A DNA stretch of 64,000 nt from Sceloporus undulatus. Its lineage: Eukaryota > Chordata > Lepidosauria > Squamata > Phrynosomatidae. Where the stretch lies: contig NC_056529.1 in the NCBI RefSeq assembly GCF_019175285.1, positions 1,660,231 through 1,724,230 of the forward strand, given 5' to 3'. The position numbers were made by a program, and so were the translations under genes. The notes under the pieces were generated by a model. It did no database searches. It saw nothing but the letters and a program-made list of their open reading frames with translations, and was not told the DNA's origin. How positions within the stretch are numbered: position 1 is the first letter of the stretch; every line of letters starts with the position of its first letter. Below, in pieces: positions 1 through 12,002 of the stretch.

Positions 1-3000
1 CTCCGCAGAGCCCAGGGGGACGCTGGGGTTGGCCAGCTGGGCCTCCTGGATCTTCTGCTTCTCCTCCTCTGTCGGCACCATCGTCAAGATTTTCTGCAAG
101 AAAAACAGTTCCTCAATTCACTGGCATATAGGCTAGTGGCTTCCGAATCTTCCACATGATGGTTTATTTATATAGGGCCATCCATGTAAGAGGCACTTTA
201 CAGTTACATAATGAAACATTTATAACCATTCTAATGATATGAAATACTAAAATATAGTATTAATACATAATGCAGCCCTCCAACACACACACACACAATG
301 CAGAACCAAACAAAATACCACCATCTTTTTCTCTCCTTGATCATGCATTGTTTAAGCACAACGATGGCAGGTGTTGTTTTTCGCTTACAAGGCCTTTGGG
401 CTCTGGACAGGGGCTCTGGAGACCAGGGTTTGAAGCCCCTTTGCTCTGCCATGGAAGTCCCCTGGCTGGCCCTGGACAGGTCACTCTCTCTCAGCCTCAC
501 AGGGAAGCAAAGGCCATTCCCCTCCGAACAAACCTTGCCAAGAAAACCTTGGGACTTCAGGTTGCCATAAGCTGGAAACGACTTGAAGGCGCATAGCAGC
601 AACAACAAATGTTAACGGAAGAGCTAAATCAGGGGAGCAGGTGCTCCTTATTCAGGGCTTCACACATTGCAAGGTCTTACTTTGTTCCTATTCCTTCAGT
701 GAAGGCTCAGGCTAATATTTCATTCTGCCAATGTGAAAATCTAAAACCATGGGCAGAAGAAACTACTACAATGGATCTGGCATCAATACTTTAGAAGTGG
801 TTAGTATCTTGCAAATACCCCTCAAGTTTGGGGCTGAAAACAAGTCTGGGAAAGAGACCTGAATCTAGCAATCTTACAAATTGGGAAATAGATAGCTCAA
901 GCCTGCAGTTAATATGGATTCCAGACAAAATAAACATTCAATTAAAATACCTCACCGGTAGTATTTCATGCCAGTACCTTTAACATAGTTAGTTAAACAC
1001 ATATCTGACTCTTGCTGGTATAATTGTGGTGGCATTAAATCCTATTCTGGGAACAGTTTCTGGATAAACATTTTTCTGAGATTAGTGTCACCACAAGACA
1101 ATATATTACAACGCCTCCAGAAATGGGTTTATGGGCAGCAGGGAGAAGATTGTTCCTGAAAACGTACCCTAATCCATTTCCTAGGCCCAGGTGCCCGCCT
1201 AGAGGCAGCAAAAAACATGAAAGCAGCAAGCAATTTATCATTGCTGAAATGGGAAAACGGGTTGCTCTCCTTGGTTTTCATGGAAAACAGGAGCTGCCAG
1301 CTGCAGGACTTAAGAAACAAGCCTGAACATGGAGAGCCTTCCGCCTGCCGCCTGCCCTCTCACCTCGATCCCTTCCTTATTGATGGCAAATTCGTCAAAG
1401 TTGAGGATGGCCAGCTTGATGATGTGGACGGGTGGAAGCACCGTCAGGCCAATGTTGATGGCGTTGCTCCTCTTGGGATCCAGCACCACCAGCAGCTTCT
1501 TCCCATCAGCAGCTGGCTTGGCGGGGGGGTGGGGGGGGGGGGGGAGAAGTAAGGGGGGCTTCTCTAGCTGCCCCTGCTGCCCCATCTCCTCTGTCTGCCA
1601 CTAGGACCCCCAACTCACCCCAACCCAGGAATATAAGGGGGTAGCCATCTTTCCTGTGGCAAGTGAGCAGCCAGGGCATGGGGGGGGGGGGAAACACCCA
1701 GCCCTTTGGAAACGTCCAAAGGCAGTTGGGCACCAGTACCCTTGGATTGAATAGGGCTGAATGCCCCTTGCGTCCAGTGCTCAGGCTTTCTGCCAAGGGG
1801 CCAGGTGCGAAAGGATACTCACAGTTGGCTCCTTGCGCCCAGTAATGCCAGGGCTCTGGTGCCTTTGCAGCAGGGCCCCGGAAGCAGAGCAGAGGTACCC
1901 CAGCTTCCCAATACCAGAGAAGAGCCAAGAAAGGGGACTGAGGGGACAAAGGCTGGCCCTTACCTTGGAGCCCAGCACTTCCTTGGCCCTGGATTCAAAG
2001 AGATGTTCCAGCTTGCTAGCCTCCACCTCCACATTCTCCAGGGAGGACCACAGCGTCGCTTTCCCAAAATGGCCACCTTGGCTTGAGCTCTCTTTGCTTT
2101 TTATCTCCTTCCAGAAGAGCTTCACTGTCTTCTTCTTCTTTTTCATGGTGGGAGAAGGAGCATCTTCCCCAGAAGAAGAGCCTGGTACACCAGGCAAGGG
2201 GCATCCAGGGGGCAGCAGGGGGGGAGGGGGTGGGGGACAGCCGGGTGGGGGAGGGACTGGGGGAGGAGGGGGAGGCGGAGGAGGGCAGTGTCCAGGGGGG
2301 GGGGGGGGAGGGGGGGGGGGGCGGTGTCCGGGGGGGAGCGGGGGGGGGGGGGGGGGAGGAGCCCCCACCCCAGTAGCCCCCCAGGATGAGATCTGCTCCT
2401 CCGCCTCGGTCATCTCCAAGACGTCCAAATCTTCCTCCTCACCCAGGTCAGAGAAGTCTAAGTCCCGGATCTTTAGCAGGGGAGGGTTGAGGCCCAAAGA
2501 GGGCTGGGCCCCTCCACAGTCTTTCCTGAAGGGAGTCATGAGGGTCCGCTCCAGGCTTTGCAGGCTGGACTCTGCCTCGAGGCTGAACTGTGCCCTCAGC
2601 AGCCGGGGGGCTGGCAAGTCTGAATGGAAGCCTTCTGGCCCTGGGCCCTGGAGGCTGACCCCCTCCACAGGACCCGCCTGGATTTCCTCTGCTGGGAAAA
2701 GAGGGGCCCTCCCTGGCCCCATTGGGCTCCACGGAGAGGACGGAGGAAGGGGCTGCTGCTGGGTCTTCTCAGGAGTAAGGCTGCTGCTGAGACCCTGGGG
2801 GGTGCCGAGGAGAGGGGGAGTGTGGCTGGTAGGGGTCACCTCCCCAGCCTCTCTGGCATTAAAGGACCCCGTGGCCAAAATGGACCTTGGCTCTCCCTCG
2901 TGGGCACTTCCGTTGGCCCCTTCGTTCCATTTCCCTGAGGACACAGAGAGAGAGACCCATGGAGGACAGTTAGTGGGGGGGGGGGGGGAATGACAAGGGG

Positions 3001-6000
3001 GCAGGCTGTGGGGTGGACACCAGATGCAGGAGCTGCCACTGGCTCATTCCACTCCATATGGATTTACCTGGGTCAAATGGCTCGATGCCCGGGGTGGCTT
3101 CGGCCAGTGCCTCTGACCGTCCTTGGGAGATGGCAAACATCTTCTCCTTCTGGTAGGCTGCCAGGTTTTCCAAGAATCGGGCTCTATGGGAGAAGGACCC
3201 CCATCACTGCCTGTTTGCCAACGCCCCACGGAGGCCAGGGGACATCCAGTCTGCCACAGAGGAGCCTGGGTCCCTTCCTTCCAGGTAGGACAGGGCCTAG
3301 AGGAACCCCACCCCACAAGAGCCTTCCCAAAACAGCTGACCTCCCCAAAAATATTTGTATCTGGCCCTCTGCAGGCACAGGCCAAACCCACCTTTCGTGG
3401 CAGATTTTTTTGTGCTCAGACCCATTTCTGTGCACCCCAGATGTGATCCACAAGTCCCTTTGCCACAGAGGAATCCACCCACTGATACTCTGCCCCATCT
3501 CCACCCCAAGTAGGCAGGGGTCAGGGCCAAGATCCCCGCCCTAACAGCAACCATCACCAAAGAGAGGAGCGACTTAGGTGCTTTCACTCCCTCCCAAGGA
3601 AGCTCCAAGGAGGTTTCTGTTCCCCGTTTTTCTCAAGGGTCAGAGCCTGAATATTCCCTGCAGGGATGAACAGGCCATTTCCAGCACCTGGCCTATCCTG
3701 GCACCTCTGGGCAGTGTTTTCCCCCTCTGCCTCTCAGCCTGGCCCTCCTGGAAGGGAGGGCATGGCAGAAGGAGGGACTGCAAAGCACTTTGGGTCACTA
3801 AAACAGCAGCAGTGACCACCAGATTCAGAGGAGGTGGCTGGGCCGTCTTCCTCCTGGGTCCAGCCAGGCTGAGCATGAAACTGGCCACTGGTTGGCAGCA
3901 CCAGCCTGGACACTGTGCCTGGTACAGGCAATGGGAGGCACTGGCACTGGAGTGCTTGCCTTGCAGAAGAGCCACCCCATAAAGGAGCCTCGAGGAGGAG
4001 CACACACGCCCCTACTTACTCAAAGCGCTTCAGAACAGGCTTGTCCCCAAAGACTGGGGGGCTTTCCTCTCGCCTGGGAGAAAAAGTCAGTTAGCGCCAC
4101 TGGGCATCAGGGGTGAGGCTGGTCTCACAGCAGAGCCAAGCATAGAGCCACATGCAGCAGGGAAGCATTTTCCCTTGGCTGGATGACCAGTGGGCAGGTG
4201 GACAAACAGCGGAAGGCAGAGGAGGAGCCTGTGCCACAGAGAGTAAAAGCCCTTTCTCCAAGAGAAAGCCATGCAAGGCCTCTCCCCTGCCATGCGCCAT
4301 GCCTGGCATTCTTTTAGTTCCTGCCTGTCTTTAGAATCTTATGGGTTTCCAAATGTCTGTCATAAGACATGCTATTGTAACTTGCCAGATGCATGAAATG
4401 GAGACACTGTTGGTGCACTTGGCACTGGTCAGGAGCAAAGGTGTGACTCCCATCCTTCTCCTGCCTGTTTTTAGCTTCAAAGTCTGGTGTGGGGGTTAGA
4501 TCTTAACACCATCCTGATCACTCCTCTACTCCCAGCTGAGGGCCAGCGTGTCAAAAGCACCATGGAAATGGGAAAATGCCACAGCTTCTCCCAAAAGTCC
4601 CCCAAAGGAGAAGAGCTCAGCAGCCCCTTCCCCAGAGGAAGACATCCAGTTCAGGCGGCAATGGCGGCAGCACTCCCTGGCACAACCACAGATGCCAGCA
4701 CCACAAACAACACCCACCACAACCACACGCCACAAGGCAGCTCCTCCAGCCCCCCAGCTTGGCAAGCCCCTCCCTGAAATCATTTCCCCAGCCCCCTCCC
4801 CTGAAATTCACCACCAGGACTGGCAGAACAAACAGACCTCTAGGACAATGAAATCCACACACACAAACACCCATGCCACGCCATGCCACGCCACAGTAGC
4901 AAAGGCATTGACTTACCAAACGGAGTCAGATTCATGGAGTCTGAAAGCAGGAAGGCAGGTGGAGAGAGACAGAGAAAGCAGAAAGGGGCTCAGACCGCAG
5001 GAGGGGAAGCGAGGCAAAGCCATGGGGGATCTCTCCCTACTCCCACCCCAAGGCCACCCACCCCTCACCCAGGCCAAACCACAAGGTCTGGAGCAGCCAC
5101 ACTGTTTAGGATGCCGCCTGAGCCCATCAAAATGGGGGGGGGGGAAAGAGTCACACAGAGAAAGGAGGGTGAGTAAGGGGAGAAAGGGAGCAGAAAGCTC
5201 AGAGAGGGAGCAGGGCATGGCATGACCCCCTGGACTCCCTGCAAGTGCCTCTTCCTCACCCCACCCCCATCCCTGAGCCCCCTCCCCACAGCAACACACA
5301 GCGCCTTCTCCCTCCTCCAGAGTCCCTCTTGTGCACCCCCAATGCCCCCTCAGTGCCTGCTTTCACTTCTCTGCCCCATTTCCATCCCATCCCATCCCAA
5401 ACCCCTGTATGGGGCAAATGTGTTACAGCAGCCCTCCCCCATGTTGCTCCCAGGGGAAGCCCCCCATTCTGCTACACTCTGTAAACTTTGGGAGACAAAG
5501 GACTAAAGCCCACCCACCCCCAGTTCAATCATCCTTTTCCTCCTCTTCCTGCACTCAGCGATGGGGGTCCTGTGCCCAGCCTTGGCTGCAACTCCTAGTA
5601 TTGCTCTGCTCTGTTGTCTGCAGAGCTGATGGGAGCTGGAGTCAAAGAACACCTGGAGGGCTACACGATTCCTAAGGGAGACTTCTATGGGGTGCAGTGG
5701 GGACAAGGAGACCTACTTGAAAACGCTCCTCTTGCCCAAGTTGCCCAGGGCCTCTCCTCCTCCTCCTCCATCCACTGGGCTTTCCAAGGGGGAAGAAAGA
5801 TGTAGGCTGGACACGCTGCTGTAGCTACTCCTGGAGCAGGCCGGGGCAGGGATAGGGGTGGAACACAAAAGGGGACACATGGGTTGATGAGTAGGGGGCT
5901 GATTGCCCTTCACATCCTCCCCACTGGGAAAGAGACCCATAGCCCTCCAGGGCAGCCTCCAGTCCTGCTGCCAACTCACAGGTCCTCCTCCTTCTCCATC

Positions 6001-9000
6001 CTGGCCAGGATAGTCTGGTGGGAGCTGCCTTCCTCATCTTCCAGGGGGGCCTTGGGACCCCCACTCTCCTCATGTGTCAGCAATGTCCCTGTGGTGTAGC
6101 CAAGGGAGCGCCGCGGCCCCTTCCGCCCCTCCTCCCCCTTCCTGCGTTCCTTCCCACGGGGGCCCTCAGGGGTCTCCTCTGGCCCGTCTTCATACTTGAG
6201 GGCATTCTGCAAGAAGGGCAGGTGGGTTAGGGTTAGACTGGAGGGGGAAGGACCCCCTTCCAGATGCATACAGCCATATCTATGCCCCTCCCCTCCCCTT
6301 CGACTATAGCTCCCCAGGCCCAGCGGGGGGCAGGCAATGCCAGCAGCAAAGCACTGCTGCCGCCAGTGGGTGCCATGAGAAGGATCAACTGAGAGCCACC
6401 CAGTCCCACCAGATGTGGTGGCTTTACCTCATAGATGGCCAGCTGCTGGCTGAAGGCTGGCTCGGTGCCCTTTCCGGCCATGTGCTGGGCAACAATGCGC
6501 TCCATGCCCTGCTGCTCCAGGCAGTCAGTCACATCGTAGAAGGAGTCCTGGTCAGGGAGGGCCGCCAGAGTCTGCACAGAAGAGACAGGGAGCCCTGGCA
6601 GTCAGGGTGTGGGGTGCGCTGGGTGGTCCCATCCGGCCCAGAGGTGGAGCTAGGCCCCCACCCCCAGCCACGTCACCCGGACCCACCTTGTTGATAAGAG
6701 TCATTGCAAACACCTGGAGCTCTGTGTCGGCTCCGCTCTTCTGGTCCAAGATGGCCACCAGGGGAGCCCATGGCAGCCCACCTGGAAGGTAGTAAGGAAG
6801 GGGAGGAAGAAAAACCAAGGAAAGTCAAAAGGCCATGCTAGCCTGCCAGGTAGTCAGCTGGCCAGGTGCCTCCCAGGAACATTGCAAGCAGTATGTTGTG
6901 GGATACCAGCCATCAGGGGTCTCTCTCTCACCAGGGATCCACAGCCACGGAAAATGGAGGTTCAGCCATTCCCCCCTCCTCCTGTGGCAAAATCTTCCCA
7001 GCTCAGGGGTCTGTCACATGGCCCACTCACCCCGGGCCTCCTCTGCAGCCGCAATGGCTTGGATGAGCAGCTGGGCATTGGACTCGGTGTACTCCACAAA
7101 GACCAGGAGCAGCTTCAGGGCTGTCTTCACCACCAAGCGATACTAGAAGAGGGGCACCGCTGTTGTCATCAGACCCTCGGGGGGGCCCTCTGGCTTGGCT
7201 ATAGGGGCTGTGAGGACACGCAGCCCCTGACAGACATCAGGAAAGACCCTCTGTGGAGGCGGGGCCTGGGACAAAGCCCCAGCCACTGAGCGCACAGCCC
7301 GCCTCCTGGGACATGACCAGGGATGTGTATCAGGTGGACAAGAGCTGGGGGCTGCAGCCTGGATTGTGCCAACCTTGCCCACAGGTGCTCCAGATGTACC
7401 CTTGGCAGGGGCTGACCCAAGGGAGAAGATCTGAGTCCTGGCATAGGCTGGCCAAGAGGACCACTTGGCAGGCAGTGGACAGGAGGGGTCCCCCCACAGC
7501 CACTCGCAGGTGGAGAGCAGGGAAGGCCGACTCACCAGGCTGCCACAGAGCGTGTAGAGCCACTGGACCGTCGCGTTGTGGCTGATCACTCCCATCATCC
7601 CATCCACGAAGAGCATGATCTGGCTGAGGGCTGGAAGGGAGAGCGGCCGCATGAGATGCCCAAGAGACACTTGGGGGACAGTAGGGGTGGGTGGGGGCTT
7701 CCCTGGTGGGCTGGGATCCAGACTTTCTCACCCCACTTTTTACAGGAAAACACCATCTTCTGCCACTTCGCTGGTGGTTCTTTCACTCCTTCCCAGACTA
7801 TGGGGAGCCTGGATTTGTGGGAAGCCAATGGGACCCAGCTGTCCCTGATGGAAGGCAGTGTGTGTGTGTGTGTGTGTGTGTGTAGGGGGGCGTTCACAGA
7901 CCTCCTGATACCTTCAGGACCACCTTCTGTGTCCTAAATAAATACGCGTGCTAAAGCACTTTCCACATGACGTGATTAAAAGCAAATTAGCAAGCACATA
8001 AGAACACTGTAGCACTAATTTTAAACTATGATTTAAGAAAAATAACTGCCTGCCATTCCTGTTCTTGCTATTTTAGCAAACTGACTGGAGAGGGGTCAAC
8101 GTCCACTATGCCAAACTGGACCTTGTCCCAGTGGCCGAGGAGCGGGTCTTTCATTTTCTCCATCAAATTACCTGAAACAGCAATACTCCTTTGTGAATGA
8201 GGCAGAGAGGCTGAATATCCAAAATGCTGGGGGTGGGGGGCAAGAAACCCAGGGATGCCCCCCCAAAACCCCACAGATCTCATGCATCCCCTGCAGGCTG
8301 GCTTACCTCTCAGGATGTAGTTCTGGTAATTCTGGTCAGCCTCTGCTCCCACAGTGATGAGACAGGTCAGGCCTCCTGAGTTCACAAACTCTGGCACCAA
8401 GTCTTTGTCCTCCTGCAGCAGAAGACCAGAGGCTGGGTGATGGTTTCCCCCCATCTCTCTGGGCGGGGATCCTTTGTCCCAACTCTACCACCACAGGCCT
8501 CAGCTGGCACAGGGCTCAAAAGGGAGTCAGGGGGTCCAGGTGTCTCTTGGCTGGTCTGAGAGCCACAGTCCGGCCCAGCAGGTCTCGAATGGCCAGCCCT
8601 GTTCTCACCTGCTGGGCAGGAGAGAGGGAGCCAGCCCACCCGCTTTGCCCACTGCCCTTGCGCACACACAGGCGGGAATCCCACAGGGGAAGCCAGGGAA
8701 GAGTAGCTGGGCGGCTTAGGTCCAGACTATTTGAAAGACCGTATCTCCCCATATGACCCACCTAGAGCCCTAAGATCTTCAGTAGAAGGCTTTCTCTCGG
8801 TCCCACCACCATCCCAGGCTCGGCTGGTGAGGACCCGAGAGAGAGCCTTCTCAGTGGCTGCTCCTTCCCTGTGGAACTCCCTTCCACGGGAGACTAGGTT
8901 GGCCCCCTCACTGCTGGCCTTTCGTAGGCAGGCAAAGACATTTTTATTTAAACAGGCCTTTTGAGACCTGGCAGGCTTGGTTTAATGGGAGATGAGAGGG

Positions 9001-11967
9001 TTGGACTTGGACTTTTTAATTTTAACTGTATGTTTTAAAATTTTTATATTTGTAATTTTTATATTTTATGATTTTAATTGTACAGTTTTAACTTATGTTT
9101 ATATATGTTCGCCGCCTTGGGTCCCATTTTGGGAGAAAGGTGGGATAAAAATAAAATAAAATAAAATAAAATAAATAATAAGGAGAGCAGGTGGCGAAGG
9201 GTGGCTGGTCTGGAATCATCTGGGGGCTCACCTGGAAGAGCTGCTTCAAGGAGAAGAGGGAGCGCCTCAGCTCTGGACCCTTTGCAGTGTAGAGCTTCTC
9301 TGATAGAAGGAAGAGGGAGGGAAGGGGGCAGAACAGAGGAGTTAGACCCTCCAGGACACCGCCTCCACAAGTCTGCCTCCTCCACAGACCATTTGGCTGC
9401 CCTGCCAGCCAAGATGCAGCAGGTTGTACCCCACCTCAACCTTTGGAGATAAAACTTATTATTGCTGGCCTCCAGAAACCTCAGCATTGTGGCAAGGGCC
9501 TCCCAAGAGGGTCTGCCCCGCCAAAGGATCCACACGCTGCCATCATCCCCAGTTGCCCCTGTTTGCCAGGAGAGGGAAAGGGAAAGGAAGGAAGAGTCGG
9601 AGCCCTCTGAGGCAACGTCCATCCATCCATCCAGTAGTTCATGCAGGAGGGGGGCTGTGAGCCATCTCTGGGCTTAAGATGCTACTGAGTGTCCCTCCAG
9701 TCTCCAATGGCACTGATGGCACCTGAAAGCAGCTTATGGGGGGGGGGAGATTCATGCGTGCGGCCCCTGAGAGCGTGAGACCCTCAAAGGATGCAGCACC
9801 AGAGGCTAATTTTTTCCGCCCCCTCGCCTTGTGCAGAAGAGCCTCTTGGGGGTGTTTCTCCCGGGGCCCACACTGCAGCCTAGTTCCTGGCCACCTTCCT
9901 GTTTCCTGCATTTTGATATAAATATCTCTGCAGAGTTTCCTGCACAGAGAAGAAGTCTTGACAAAGAGTGGCTTGGTTCTCGCCTCAGCCTGGAGCAAGA
10001 TCCCAGGACCTCCATGCTTAGGACAAGGGGAGAGGAAGGGGTCCCCCCCACACTCCACTCCCCTGGTGCCAGCAGCAAGGATACAATCACGGGAGAGGGA
10101 TGCTTTGGACGTTCCTTTTCCCAACCGGGATGGCACCCCAAGAGCAAGGCCATGCAGCCCAGAGTGTTATCAGGCAACCAGCCACAAGCCCTTGCACCAA
10201 TAAAGGAGAACTAAAGTCCGTGAGATGGAAGGGAGAGCAGCCTTTCCCCCAGAGGCGCGTTCCTTGCCTTGCGGCCCCTCCATGGACTATTTTTAGGCCA
10301 AGGGACACTCTGGGCCTGCCATCATCCCTACAGCTTAAATTACCTCCTTCTACGCAGCTCCCTTCCCATATCCCAGCCTTTCCTGTTTTCAACCTGATCA
10401 GCTGCTGGCAATGTTTTGTTTAAACAACAGAAGTACTCTGAACTGCAGAGATCTTTGCAGCTTAGAGAGAGATATAAAGGTTAATAATAATAATAAGATA
10501 TTAATAATAATAAGATAAGATATAGTAGAGGGAGTCCTCAAATGCCTGGGGCCACAGGCATTTCCCCATCCGCCAAGTTCCTCCTGCCAAGTTTCAGGCC
10601 TCCCCTTTGCAAGGATGAGGGAGGATAGAGAGGCCCCCCTGGCAGAAAATAACACCAGTATCCCCTCCACACACACACACACACACCAGCTCAACTCAGC
10701 TTCTTCCTCACCAGGAGAAACCAAAGCCTCCCCCCACCCAGCACAAACAGTCTGCTGCAATGGCCAGAGCTGGACCATTTGCCCGGTGGTGCTGAAGGAG
10801 ACCCAAGGGAAGCCAGTGGAGGAAGGGGGAAATCCTGTGAGTTGGGGGTGCATTTTGCAAGCCTCCCTGTCCAGACCAAGGCAGGCGAGTGGCTGTGTGT
10901 TCCCCCCAAGCAAGTCCCCTTACTGCCTTAAAAGGGGGGCAGTGAACAGGAACCCCAGGATCTCATGACCCCTTGAAGGGCTGCCTCTTGGCCCCCCAGC
11001 CTTCCTGGCCTCCAACCAATGCAGGGAGGGGGGAATCTGCTATCTGGGAGGAAAGATGGCTGGAGAGGTGTGAAAGGAGACCCCCATCAGAGAAGAACAG
11101 CAAAAGAACACATGGAGCAGCCCCAGCACCAATTGGGCCAGTGCCTCTCTCCTGGGGAGGGGGAATGGCAGCACTGCCCCAGAGGAGAAGTCCCAAGCCA
11201 GATGGAGGGAAGCCATGCTCCCTCAGCCCGGCTTAAACCAACACCACCCTCCCCTGAAAAAAACCAGAGTGCCCTGCACCCATCCTGCTTCTTTGCCCAA
11301 GTGCCACCCTGGCTGTGCTCTGCTCCCCAGACCACTGGGCATCCCCCGAGTGCAGCACATGGGGCCGGCCGCTTTGTAGCCCAGCTAGGAGCTGCCCACA
11401 GGGCTCCGGAAATGCTTTCAACATGAACCATGGGAGACAAGGCTGACTCAGAAGGAAAGAGCAGCTGGGAGGGAGGAAGCCAAAGCCATCGCCGCAGCTC
11501 CCATGACCAGAAACAATGAGGCCCCAGACAAGGAGGGCAGGGAAGGAGAGGCATCCGGCCATGCGCGCCCACAAGGGTTGGGACAGGGATGGGGGTCAAG
11601 GGGGTGCTGAACAATGGTCAGCCAGACTTATCAGCCCCACACTGTGCAGGGGCTCACGTGATTGGGGCTCCCCCTTTGCTGCAGTGCGATCCACACAGCC
11701 AGTTAGGCTTTGCCAAGGAACACTGACCTTTGGCAGCCACTTCAGACCTGTAATTTCCACCAAACAGATAGAAGAAATGGTTGTGGGCTGCCGGAGACTA
11801 CAGAAATAACCACATTACACAACCCACATACCGAGAGTGGGGGGCGGGGAAGTGCTCTGCTCTATGTCACGGATGGAACAGACCAGGAGAGGAAGGTAAA
11901 CACAAAAACTATCTTGGAATCCTCTTCCAGCTGAGCAGGTGACCTTGATTTATTTGCAAACACAAGA

Positions 11968-12002
<35 letters not shown>

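Noticed and set aside
1761-2993. 410-codon plus-strand frame with poly-glycine
   Set aside because: It is the complement of the FHOD1 FH1 proline exon; the glycine runs mirror the proline codons.
4870-4892. Short CCATGCCACG repeat
   Set aside because: Two to three imperfect units only; not a structured array and not CRISPR.
6224-6237. Telomere-like GGGTTAGGGTTAG
   Set aside because: Only two units; chance match within FHOD1 intron 9.
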